From Alitta virens (taxonomy: Eukaryota; Annelida; Polychaeta; Phyllodocida; Nereididae): 64,000 nucleotides of DNA. This document shows, piece after piece, positions 22,750-34,288 of the stretch (positions within the stretch are counted from its first letter, which is position 1; each line of letters starts with the position of its first letter). The position numbers and the translations under genes were made by a program. Below the pieces are notes generated by a model that was given only the letters and a program-made list of their open reading frames with translations, had not been told where the DNA came from and ran no database searches. Location: positions 45,917,128 to 45,981,127 of the forward strand of contig OW028576.1 in NCBI GenBank assembly GCA_932294295.1. The letters are read 5' to 3'.

Positions 22750-23873
22750 TGGACTACTATGTTATGAAAATGGATATCATAGAACTGGTTACCTGAGGCT
22801 TCGACCCAACTATTTCCTTCAACAACACTGAGAAGCAAAAGACAATATTATACAATCTATAAATCTGCCTGGGATATCGCTTGCATTCCAAGCTGTAGCA
22901 AATCTCAGAAATCTCCACGATGAAGCTTAAGCTCAACTGGCCAATCACTATGGTTGTCTAGGTAAATGGCAACTCCTTTGTCATGTGATCAAACAAATTA
23001 ACAAAATCATGCATGAACTCCAAATAACAAATTTCATAATCATCACACTTCATTTTGTCTACAGTGAGACCATCTTCTTGGAATTGTAACAATGCAGGAT
23101 ATCTGTGTAGTATGAGGTTTTAGCAGGATGAAGATTCTTTGCCCTCAACTCGAGTTCTATCAGTGGCTTTTTAGATCCCTAAAAATGGGGCCGTTCTTGT
23201 TTTTGTACAATATGCCCTTTTTAATGCACTCACACGTAGACACCAATAACCTTTGTTTGTATGTCAATGTTTTACTAAGGTCATAATGATCAGAGATATG
23301 AATTCCCCAAGGACATCGATAGTTTCCACCAATTTGGTGGACCGCCTCGAAGGCACGTGCTGGTGAATCCCCACAAAAGAACCGTGGTTTACAAACGGAT
23401 TGAACCGCTACAGAATCAGAATTGGTAATAAAAATAGAATGTTCAGCAAGGTTAAGGAAATCTTGGCACCGGCAATGGCTATAAGAAAGCTGATCTGCAA
23501 CACTAGAACCAGATCGACCCAATAAACTGACAACATGTTTCTCAACAATTAATTGACTTCTCAGATGTGTGAATATTTTCATCATACATCACCATAACAG
23601 TGCTAAAAAAGTTACTGTGACCACACAGATCACCATGGTCATGCCAAACCTTAAAATAGACTGTATGTGGACCTTCTCCCTTTATCTGCAGCAAACCAAG
23701 ATTTGATTGATGCTGGAGCTCTTTCTGAAGAATTATCTTCAGTTCCATTTTTTTCCCACTCACGCTGAACTGTTTGTCAATCAGCGCACCATCTGCATTG
23801 ACCTTTTTCTCGACAAAGGTTTTAGGTGCAACATCGGCTCCTACATAAACTTCTCCATCTGCCTTTACCCTTC
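22750..23873 (-). pseudogene. Decayed mobile-element ORF of an unclassified metazoan family (main part)
   Basis: Minus-strand segments read VKADGEVYVGADVAPKTF, PHTVYFKVWHDHGDLCG, FFCGDSPARAFEAVHQIGG, then CDDYEICYLEFMHDFVN and further pieces to about 22,760. I recognise this arrangement (a KLWHDH-like block, later FF-GD-PARQFEAG with GG, and a LHDIKGH-like block) from large uncharacterised repeat-derived proteins in cnidarian and invertebrate deuterostome genomes, but I cannot name the superfamily. The copy has several frameshifts and stops. Its 5' end is cut at 23,874 by a TTAA-flanked insertion and resumes at 25,576. Function is not assigned. Confidence 0.5.
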
Positions 23874-25579
23874 TTAAAGGGGAACTAAAGGAAATTTGCA
23901 TGTTTATCTTAAAAATTCAATTACATGTAAAATAATATATTGCAGTGAAAGAAACTGTCCAAAAGGTTAGTTTAGTCTTGTTTTAAGCTAATTAATTGTG
24001 CACTTTGAACCCCCTGCCACAAGGCTGGGGGCTGCCATTATTGCACACGGCACCATGACTGGTGACGTCACTTATGTCCTAAGTCTGGTCAATACAGCAT
24101 GACTGCAATGAACTTGTATTAGGCTGTCAAAGTCAAAGATACCTTTATTTAAACACGGTAATTTCATTCAGTTGTACATGGTATCCATATTTTGCATTTA
24201 ATTATATATAACTTTTTCCAAGCACGGAAGTTTACAAACTGACTATTGAATAAAAGGATCATTATTTGCTTAATTAATATGTTTTCACAATAAGATTAAA
24301 TTAAGCATTTATTTGGTAATATATTTGGCATCACTATATGTCTAAACATATATTTGCTGGGAACAAAATTTGAATACTTCTTTTAAACGCTTAAAATGTT
24401 ACATAGTCTAAGACTCAGGCTTGGCAGTATGCGAAATTAACACACACAAAAAGCATGTCCAAAAGTTGGGGAATGGTGTCATGTAAATGAACTGTCTTAA
24501 TCCAGTCTAAATTAATCCATGTCTACAGTACCATAATCGCAACTGGAAGACTGAATTGTATGGCATGCCCTGTAGAAAATTGCAATTCAAACTACATATT
24601 TAATACTTCATGCCAAACACTTGTACTGCTCACAACATTTAACTTGTGAAAGACAGGCAAAATTCCTTGGCACCTAAAGAATGCCACAATTTTGTTATAG
24701 TTTCATTCATAGTATACATGTATATTATTGAATAGTTAGGCCTAGTGTAAGTTTTTGGCATAACCCATCCCCCTCTGCTCTGGCTATGGCCCAGTCTGTT
24801 TCAAAGGCTTAATAATTAACAAGATTATCAGCATGTATTATTAACCAACAAATTGAACTTAGTTCAATTGTATGCGACTTGCATTGCTAGACATATTTAA
24901 AATTCATACAGGAGGAGGAAGGGCTATGCTAAAATTCAAGTTATTATAAATAAATACAAAAATTTAACATATTTTCTGCAGAACCACATGGATCCAATAA
25001 CCCATTTTATAAAGCTTCACCTTAACTCAAGTATGGATTTTAATTGTTTAACACTGTTCTGTCATTAACATATATGTTTATAGGTGAAAACAAGCTTATG
25101 TAAGGATAAAATATCTTTAAAAGCATTTTCGAGCACCTCAGTGGTATAGTTTAATAATTTTATATTCTATAATTAGTGTTTAACAAAGCTGGCTAATTTA
25201 CAAAGATTTCAGTGTTTCTCCATAATTGCTTAGTCTCAAATTGTTCAATGGCAACTTACTTGACACTTGGTTAGAAGGTGACGTGCTCTTTATTCAATTC
25301 AATTAACAAATTTTGCCTGATCCTGACAGTCAAGAAGTTGGATTGCACTTGGCTCTCATTGCCTGTGACCTAAAGACAACAGTGACGTGTTTCCGGTGAG
25401 AACAAAACACCCGGGAAAGTCGAAAATGGCGGCCTCCGTAGTTCACAACAGGCAGCTAAGAAATGCAGGATATTACTTTAACAGGGCATATATACAAGTT
25501 ATGAATATGGGGATGTGTTTCTATGGACCCAAAATAACATCTGAGAGGTAAAGTGCAAAAGGGGTTAGTTCCCCTTTAA
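23874..25579. mobile_element. Non-autonomous TTAA element (piggyBac-like termini)
   Basis: The element is 23,878-25,575 (1,698 bp), flanked by TTAA at 23,874-23,877 and 25,576-25,579. Both ends start AGGGGAACTAA when read inward. No transposase frame is seen inside; it is AT-rich with a GC-richer patch near 25,370-25,470. TTAA duplication is typical of piggyBac (some Kolobok elements also use it). Deleting element plus one TTAA joins an open minus-strand frame across the site. Confidence 0.8.
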
Positions 25580-25618
25580 TTCCTGTTTGAGTTGATCAAA
25601 ATCAAAATATCAAAAACC
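25576..25618 (-). pseudogene. Decayed mobile-element ORF, part upstream of the TTAA insertion
   Basis: The short minus-strand frame FDFDQLKQE ends exactly at the TTAA and is in register with LRRVKADGE on the other side of the insertion. Upstream of about 25,615 the frame closes, so either an exon boundary or decay follows. Confidence 0.4.
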
Positions 25619-25639
25619 TCCAGCAAAACATGTTTGGAT

Positions 25640-26080
25640 TTGGACATGAGGAACACAGATATATGTTTAAAATTAGTCTCAGAACTTTCTCACCTTTTTC
25701 AATTTTGGGTTGAAAAACCGAATAAATTGCATATATTTCGCTAATATGGAAAACGGTAAGCATATTGTGCAAGAAGAACAACAGAGCTTCACTTTTACAG
25801 AAAATAGTGAATTCTAATATAGAAAACAAATATATGCTTAAAATTGGTTGCAATGGTTTTTTTACCAACTTCAATTGCGGGTTAAAAAACTAGCAAAATT
25901 GCAGAAATAACACAAATTACACTAATATTTAATATTTTTGGTTAGTTGCACAGGAATGAGGATAGAGCTTATCTTACCATAAAATTGTGGATTCTAATAT
26001 GAAAATCACGAAGAAAATGTTTGAAATTTGTCTCACAAGGCTATTACCTACTTTAATTCTGGTTTGAAAAACTGGGGGAA
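25640..26080 (+). repeat. Degenerate tandem repeat, about 175-bp unit
   Basis: Three diverged units share, in order, TTCTAATAT(A/G)GAAAA, a TTTAAAATT-like block, a CAATT(T/G)-GGGTTGAAAAAC block and a long AT-rich tail. Anchors TTCTAATAT at about 25,815 and 25,993 give a period near 178. Open frames over it are not coding. Confidence 0.65.
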
Positions 26081-26364
26081 AAAGCAAAAAACGATTAATT
26101 CAATTTTGTAAATATTAAAAGTTATTGGTTTTTGGTGAAAGAAGGAGGTTGGTGCTTAATTTTTTTACAATAAGTTTGATTGATTCCTATAGAGCACCCA
26201 CATCTTTGCCTTTAAGGACCTTGTTTTCCCATTTTTACTGTCATTGCGATGACTTGCAATGCAATCCATAGGCATTAAAGACAAATGCGGGTATCATCAG
26301 CGTCACACTGTGTAAATCGTCATAAACACAAGGGCGCCCTCTTGTGAGAATTACGAAAAGCGTC

Positions 26365-27115
26365 ATTGGTAGTATTCGACTGGGAGTTTGCCTAAGTTGG
26401 TCCCTTCCTCCGCACGAGTGCATAGGAGACTGCGGTTCCAGTGCTAGGAGTTTGCCGTGAAGTACATTTAGGCCACGCCCACTTGCGCAGTGGCAGTTCC
26501 GTGCTCTACGAAGATTTCCCAGTCAAATAAAAATTCTGGGAATTGCCCCTTGACACACTGACAAAAAACAAACTAAATTTCTCATCTTCTCCAGATGTGT
26601 TTTGAGGCAACTCTTAAATTCATGGAAAACTTCAGACTAACCAGATTAGACCTCAAGAAAAAGATCTAAGGTAATACTAAAAAACACAAAATAACTTTTT
26701 TTTTCTTTTAAAACTATCAAAGAAATAGCCAATGACATGAAAACGAGGCACAAATGAACGTCATTAGCGTCCTTGCTTCGTGATACATTTCATTAAACAG
26801 CTCCTTCAGTTTTCGTCCGATTTTCAAAATTTCAAGTTTCTTATGTACAAAAATGTATTTGTAGGTCGCTTTTGGTGTAAATTGAAACAACTCTGATCTC
26901 ATTTTTTTTGTAAAATGACTCTGAAGACGCTTCCATTACAGTTTTGCCCACAAATGATCACGTGACTCTGTTTTACAGACGTTTACGCACTTTTTTCTTC
27001 GTGAACATTTGTGCTCCACGAAAATTTACGATTTTTTGTGAGCTCCAGTCAAATACAATTCGTGCTTTACGAAACGTACGTGCTCCACGAAAAAGCCCAG
27101 TCGAATACTACCATT
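26365..27115. mobile_element. MITE with 17-bp perfect terminal inverted repeats
   Basis: GGTAGTATTCGACTGGG at 26,368-26,384 and its exact reverse complement at 27,096-27,112; ATT flanks both ends as a candidate 3-bp target duplication. The 745-bp interior has no transposase but repeats short CACGAA/TTCGTG motifs. A 3-bp duplication suggests a Harbinger-type element, though ATT is not the usual TWA. Confidence 0.8.
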
Positions 27116-27700
27116 GCAATGGTTTTTTGCATTATTTTCATTATAATCTTGTATGGACTAAAACACAGATGGCGCTCCAGTCGACTCTGCTGTTTTCTGT
27201 TTTTTTGGGTTTTAAGTTCCGGACCTAGCACATATAGTCTACTTTTAGGAAAATAAGTGTTATACAGTAAAAAAAAGTCCCATATATCTTTTATATGCAA
27301 GAACTAACCATTAAATCAATTTCGTTTTTTACCACCAGGGGGCCAGATGCAGTATATATATAATGTCATGCAGCTTCATTATATTGCTGGTGACCTATAC
27401 TTTTTTTCTTCTTAAAAGATGCTGGGATAACTTAACTTAGTATTCACAAAATAGTGGGAAAAAAATCAGTGGTGAAAATGCATTTAAACCTATTCTTATG
27501 CTTGGAAACATTATTTTCAATTTTCTCATTGGATTAACATGCAATTGGTATATGTCAGACAACTTTTTTAAAACTATGGTGACCCCCCATTTTTCTTTCA
27601 CTATTTTTAACAAGAACACTTGCTTTAACTTTGTACAAAATTTCATGGCATTCTCAGTGGTAGAACTGAATACCCACAATTGTCTTTAATGAATCTTAGA
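27116..27700. other. No gene recognised
   Basis: AT-rich DNA with a short TA run near 27,355. Nothing matches a known family or another part of the window. Confidence 0.4.
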
Positions 27701-27784
27701 AGCCTTGAGGGACAGCGTGAGGTGTGTTGATGGAGAGCCCTTTCATGATCTCTGCTACTAATAAGTAATACACCTGCTCAGATT

Positions 27785-30383
27785 TTGAAAGATATGTCTC
27801 AAGTAAAAACAAGACGGCTAACCTGGACTCACCTACACCACATGGTAGGGTCAGACAGAGAACTACCAGAAAAAGTTCCTGAGCTGCCAACTGTACGAGA
27901 TCTATTACATTACGGACTCTACCTCAGAGATATAAGTGAAAAACACAGGAGGAATTACACAAATGACCAATTGATCGCTGACCTATTGACAGGTTTACTT
28001 GCACAATGGAAGAGGGCAAGTTCTAAGTTAAGTGAATTAGTGATAAACAGTGATGTTCGAATGAAATTAAAGCTGAAAGCCATGTGGGAGCAAGCAACGA
28101 AGGTATCATTGGGCAGAGCAAAGCTGGATGAAAAGGAAAGATTTATGCAGAAGCTTGATACATTGATGGACACTTAATTTGCAAGTGTGAGTTCAAGTCT
28201 TGTTCAGATGTTAATTGCAACTCTGCTTGTGCCGGTGGAGCACACATTGATTGTCATTGCAGTAGAGAGAAGAAGATCCCAGTAATAGAGTTGGCCATCA
28301 TCAAAAGTCAGAGAGAAAAAGTTGGAAGTGTTGGTCGTCACCAAATAGGACCTACTGATATTCCAGAGATAAGAAGGCAGATTTTACACGAGGAAAGAAG
28401 AGATAGGGAGAAAGAAGCTGAAGAAAAAAGACCGCAAAAGTGACAGATGACTGAGCAAGAAGAGACATTGAGGAGATCCCTCTTTGAGGAAGAAGAATCT
28501 GATGAAGATCTGGGAGCAACTGATGACTCTGAATTTCAAGAAGACAGTAGTGCTTCTGTTAAACCAGTAAAAATAGCTAAATACAACACAGAGACATAAC
28601 CAACATAGCTCTGGCAAGCCTCAGGCACCACACTGGGCTTCATGAAGCTGCAGAAATTGCCACTGCTGCCTGGATTGATGCAGGTCTCATCACTGAATTT
28701 GACACTGATTTGGTTATTGACCTTAACAAGGTCAGAAGAGCCCAGGAAAGAATTATGATGAAAATTGAAAAGAAGTTTGATGAGGAGCTTAGGGAAAATG
28801 GCATCACTTGCATATTTTTTGAAGGCAGTCGTGATGACACCAAAGTAATGATGGAAGCAGAAGAGATGGGAGGCTCCTACCTGGCTGTTATCAAGGAGGA
28901 ACATTATTCAGTTTGTATGGAACCTGGTGGCAGATATCTGTGGCACTTCCTGGTGAGGCTACTAAAGAGAAGAAACATGCTGAAATCATTGCTGAAAACC
29001 TTATGGATAATATGGAATGGCTGAGGGACAGAGGAATAGACAAGACTATTCAAGCTATTGGAGGTGATTCCTGCAATGTCAACACTGGTTGGGAGGGAGG
29101 TGTTATGCACCATGTTGAAGAAAAACTTCAGAGAAACCTTGTCTGGATAGTATGTGATCTACATACTGGAGAATTGGCACTGAGACACCTCGTGGAGGCT
29201 TTGGATGGGAAAACACTTAGTAAAAATAAATGGTCAGGTCCTCGAGGAAAGATGTTGAATAATGCTACAGAGTTGGACATTTATCCTAACTTTATCAAAG
29301 TTTGTGTTGGCCCCCCTCTTCCACAACTCAGTGATGATGTTGTGAAGGACTTAAGTCATAGCTTCCCACTTGCATAGCACTAACCATCAAAATCACTGAT
29401 TCACTGGAACTCATCTTCTTTTGCAGTAGGTGGCTAACAACAGCACTGAGATTCATGAAAATATAGGTCTCGAAACATAATCTGAAAGGAAGGAATTTGA
29501 ACAATTTAAAGATGATCATTGAGTTTTGTGTTTGAGTGTACATGGTGAACTGGTTCAACATAAAGATAAAGGGTTTAGTGCAGCAGTATAGCGGACACAA
29601 ATTTATGCCAATATTTGGCGGCCATTAAAAATTAAATTTTATCAAATATTTCACAAGTTTTAAGTAATAGCACAATTAAAATAACATTTGGTGTAGATAA
29701 GCAGGGGTTTGGGGGCAGTAGCCCCCAAGAAAAAGCAAAAAGCAAAAATAAACGCTGTCTTTACCGTGAAGATGAAACTGCCGTCATAACTACATTAGTT
29801 TATGACGTCATAATTACTTTTCAAGCATTTTACGTCATAGGCCTGGCAATGAGGCTTGTTAAGTATGGTCATAAATCTGGGTCCGCTATACTGCAATTTT
29901 TCCAAGATAAACAGCAAATGGGTAGAAGGACCCAGGCAACTTCTGTTCCAGTTGGAGTTGCTAAAGAGTCAGGCTCCAGAGGTGAGGAGACTAGTCATGC
30001 CAACAGTAAAGAGTACTGCTTGGTATGGTGACAGTGAGTCAGTCCTCCAGGATATCCTTTGCAGTGAAGATGAGCTCGAGAGGAGAGATGCAGTGGAAAA
30101 GATAATGAAGGTCAGAGGTGAAGGTGATGAGAAAACCCAATTAGGAGACAATGAGGTTAGACCAAGGAAAACACCATTGGTCAATACCAAAGCAACTTCA
30201 CTCTCTGAGCTTCTTAATTGGACGACTTCAGGGATCTCAGAGCCTCCTCTCACTTGCTCTCTTACGACAGCTCAGATCAAAGCTTTTCAGCACACGCCAA
30301 TAGCTGTTCCTGGTTGGCCATCGCACACCCAGTTCATAGAAAGGTGCGTGAAGATGACCACTGAAGCTGCTGCACACGTGTAA
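27785..30383 (+). pseudogene. Decayed transposon protein of a widespread unclassified invertebrate family
   Basis: Plus-strand segments in order: LPTVRDLLHYGLYL (27.9 kb); a Cys-rich block near 28,180-28,270 followed by QREKVGSVGRHQIG; KEEHYSVCMEPGGRYL; GGDSCNVNTGWEGGVMHHVE with an acidic residue before VNTGW; LVWIVCDLHTGELALRHLVE; LDGKTLSKNKWSGPRGK; and, after an insertion at 29,571-29,903, ISEPPLTCSLT and the terminal FIERCVKMTTEAAAHV. I recognise these as a repeat-derived family common in aphids, cnidarians and sea urchins; the D-x-x-VNTG and late Glu-Arg-Cys-Val-Lys blocks suggest an RNase H-like transposase, which is inference. At least four frameshifts or stops make it non-functional. 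Confidence 0.7.
29563..29911. mobile_element. MITE (family M8), copy 1, inside the transposon pseudogene
   Basis: Element 29,571-29,903 flanked by perfect 8-bp repeats AAGATAAA (29,563-29,570 and 29,904-29,911). Both ends contain GCAGTATAGCGGAC followed by CATAAATT-type sequence in inverted orientation. It splits the reading region of the surrounding pseudogene. An 8-bp duplication suits hAT-type mobilisation. Confidence 0.88.
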
Positions 30384-30419
30384 AGTCAGGAGAGGAGGAA
30401 CCATTAGATACGTGGGCAA

Positions 30420-32690
30420 ATGGCCAGCCGAGACCTAATGAGCAGGAATAGGAGCAAGAAGGACATGGTGTCCTTAGTTGATTTTTCAAAATTGTACTAA
30501 ACTTTCATTGTACACTTAATTATCCTGACTAAATGAACATTGTTATTTCTGTGTTATATATTGAAATAAATGTATACGTTCAATCAAAAATTGAAGTAGG
30601 TAAGACTAGTATCTTCTCCATTTTGTTGATTGATTTGAATTCCTCATACCAAAATACAACTTTTTAGCGCTAGCATTTTTTGAATTTTTGAAAATTTAAA
30701 TATAACCCCCCAAATTGACACGCCCTAGTATGGCAGGGCATAAGAATCGACCAATTATATTAGGATCAAAAGGAATGTCCACATGCATGTTTTTTGGTCA
30801 TGTTCTTTACATCCAATTTCCTTGTACTTAAATGGAATGGCTGATGTCATTAAAAACCAAATTTAACACTTAACATTTTATGATTCTTTCATAAATGATT
30901 TTGATTTTACAGATGACTAATTTGACTTGATTGGTTTAACTTTTACTTTACAATATTTTTCTTCACTGTGTATGTGAATTTAAAAGCTAATTGGAGTCCT
31001 GGATTAACATAACGTCCACTGGGGTTTAAGTTTCCAAATCTGTTGTAATAAACATGTTGTTAAATAGTAGCGTTAATAGAACCAATGGATGTAAACTAAA
31101 TCTGAATCTGATCATGATTATTTAATAAGGGACTGGAAAGTCCGATTGCCAAAAATGCCAACCTACACGAAGTGTTGACCACATCATCAGTTTAAAATAA
31201 CACCAGGACCCGTTCACATGTTTGATTAATTGGAACATCTCGATCCAGTGTGTTACACAACAGGAAAGTACAAAAATAAAATAAAACAACTTCCCAAACA
31301 TGTTTCCCTCCGTCATTGTCTGAGTGACATTTTTCCCAAAAGTATTGTGAATGTTTTTTTTTTGTCCAAATTATTTTACAAAATCTATCTTTTTTGCACC
31401 TTTTAGAGTTTTGTTGGCTTTTAACATCTGAGATATTCTCACCTAAGTGCAGCTTTGACATTTATAACTTTTCTGAATTGCCAATGAATGATATAAGGGA
31501 ACTCTGTCTGAAGTTACCTATCTTCTGTTTCATTGGTGCATTTTATTTAAACAACAATTCAGAGTAAACTATTATGAAACCACATTTAGATCATTATCAA
31601 ATACTTGAGACACATCAAAGGGTGTTTTTAGTTAATCTTGTTTCTTGAATCGGTTTTAGTGCATTAGTTGGTAATATGATAATGGCTGCTAAACTGACAA
31701 AATGGCATAAGTTACTGATGCCTTGAGGAGGGTTTATGGGTACAGTTAAACGATGGCTAGTTTGTCTGAGAGAAACCCTCCTCAGAACATCTCTCCTCAC
31801 TTCAGAATCTATAGTCTAATTTATATTTAATTTTAAACTAAATAATGCCTGATCAGTTTCAGTAGTGCACAAACCGCTCGCAGCACCCCTACTCTTCTGT
31901 CACTCAATCGCTGTTATAAATCCGAAATGTTTCATGGCTTAAAAACTAAAAGTCATTAAAATCTTTGAATAATCAGATTTTTAAGATTTTTTAATGTGCA
32001 ATGCACTGGTTTACAGTCTGTTTTCACTGATTCAAGAAGTCTCAACCGACTTTTCAGGCAGGCCTGATCAAGCATGATCCTTTCTCAACGCAGTCAGTGC
32101 ATCAGCAGTGGTTAAAGGAGGATCTGCTCAATTCCTCCATGCTGTGGCTGGGTATGAATGCTTGTCCATGGATGCAGGCACGAGCACTTTAATTTATCAC
32201 TACTAGTTCGATATACAGGTATTACAATATATATGTATATCAGCACTTGAAGATTTGACAGTCTCTTAATTACTTTCAATTTCAATTTATTTATTGACCA
32301 TGCATCATATGAAAAAAACAAAATAAAAATAAATAATTGCATTCATCAAAATTATCATTAACACGGTTGGCAGACACTATGCAGTGTATATGCCATTACC
32401 AAACAATATTAAATATACATATATATGACAAATAAAACAATCAAAATTACAATTTTTATCTTAGATGTTCATTGATAACAATTAAAAAAAGAAATATATA
32501 TAATATGTATGGTGGCAGAAGGATACATGGTTAAATATAATCATATTCAATGTAAGAAAAAATAAAGTAAAATGAACATTAAATATAATGTGCTTGTGAA
32601 AAATTTAAAGTTCCCTCAAATATTCAGACATATATATATACCAAGTGACCATAGGCCAAAACAATTCCTCTAAAACATAATTAATTTTTA
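30420..32690. other. No gene recognised; AT-rich repeats
   Basis: Short minus-strand frames near 31.1-31.8 kb have no recognisable features. 32,095-32,150 resembles 59,065-59,115, a faint dispersed repeat. Several short TA runs occur between 32.2 and 32.7 kb. Confidence 0.4.
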
Positions 32691-32699
32691 TAGAGGAAT

Positions 32700-33560
32700 C
32701 AGATGAACCTTTGAATCATCTATGTTACTATAAAGAAGTTACTATTACTGGTGATTTTAACCTTAACTATCTCCAATTTAAAGATAATAATAATATCAAT
32801 AATATTCTTGAATTTATGATTTCATTTCCAAAAATTACACGACCTACTCGATTAAGCAATAGCAATGGAACTGTAATTGATAATTTTTTATAAAAATGTC
32901 TGAAAATTCGGTCAAAATAACTGCAGATATAATGGTTAGTCATATACTGGATCATCTCCCTTATTTTATGACTCTGCATTTTTTGCACTTCTCTGAACCC
33001 CTAGCTAAGTGCATTAAGGTGGTGTCATTTCAACATCAACGTTAAATTTCCAAACTGAATTACAAAGTATGTAACTCAGACACTAAATAACATACTAAGC
33101 GACAATCCTAATGATAGTTATAAATATTTTTTGGGCTTCTTCAAAATCTAATGGATACACATTTTCCTATAAGGTATGTAAAATGTAATTAATGCAAGCA
33201 CGGAAAAACTAAATGGGTGACAAAAGGTATCTTGAGATCTGTATTATATAAGGATAAACTATATGCCAAACTTAAGTCAACTGCCACTGCTAGTAATCTG
33301 TATGAAACTAGACTTAGGAACTTTTGAACTTATCATAAAATGTTGAGGCTTAAAGTTTCTAAAAAGGCTCATTATCAAAACTGCTTTTATAAATTAATAC
33401 ATATAAATGTGACATACAAAATACCTGGTCTATGATAAATGGTATTCTTAATAGGAATTTAAGTAATAAAGAATTTTCTAAATCTTTCTTTCTATAGCAG
33501 ATGGAATCAACAAATATTTAGTAAATATAGTACTCAAATTAGCTCAGGCCATACAGCAAC
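32700..33560 (+). mobile_element. LINE fragment: endonuclease end and linker to RT
   Basis: 32,711-32,893 encodes VTITGDFNLNYLQF and FPKITRPTRLSNSNGTVIDNF, the C-terminal GDFN and SD/TH-equivalent region of an apurinic endonuclease domain. Downstream, KWVTKGILRSVLYKDKLY and later segments match the stretch between endonuclease and RT of Jockey/CR1-like elements. Many stops and frameshifts; RT core is absent. It ends near the SINE at 33,694. Confidence 0.8.
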
Positions 33561-33679
33561 CTACTGGCAAAGCCTTCCATGATTATATTTATATATATAT
33601 AGGGTGGCCTCTCAACAACGATATATTAAATATCTGTGGGAGGTCAAACTGCCAAATTCTGTAATTTACCATGTGAATT

Positions 33680-33892
33680 ATGTTAACTTGTTCAAGCGGG
33701 GGCCTAGCTCAGAGGTAGCGCTCTGGGTTTCCAACCGCTGGGTCCCGGGTTCGTTTCCCGGACGAACCTAAGTTGGATGGCTGTTTCATCCTTCGTCTCA
33801 TTGCCATGGTCCCTACCTGTCCTAATTAGCCCAAATGGTGCAGAAATACAGGACATAAAGCCCTAATCACACACAGACATGTTAACTTGTTC
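33680..33892 (+). mobile_element. tRNA-derived SINE (family A), copy 2
   Basis: Body 33,694-33,878 with the same head and tail as copies 1 and 3, flanked by perfect 14-bp direct repeats ATGTTAACTTGTTC (33,680-33,693 and 33,879-33,892). It landed just past the LINE relic. Confidence 0.95.
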
Positions 33893-34288
33893 CATTGGAA
33901 AATAAGACAGAAGTGGGAGAATATGAGTTTAGAAGGAAAATAACTTTGGACCTGCATTGGATTACATAAAAACTATATCCCATATCTCCTGGGGAAATGT
34001 TTGCATTATTTCATGGCTTAACATAGAATAAACATTTTATAATTGGCCTATTTGCACAGAAGTTCTATACAACGTGATAGATTTAGTCATAGCTCTGCGC
34101 TAAAACAATATTTTAACCAGGATGTTTTTTCATGTTTATTACCTAAGCCTAATGGAGAACATGCAACTACTCAAAGGCCCTGGCCAACCAGCATGTCACA
34201 ATGCCCAATTATCACTCTATATTAAGAGTTGTTTCGCTCATGCTCAGACCATTTGCTGAAATCACTCTGGAAGTCTACAACAGATTTA

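Noticed and set aside
34229..34288. A 954-residue TLR starting at 34,229
   Set aside because: That codon is TTG; the first in-frame ATG is 34,289 and it directly precedes a normal signal peptide.
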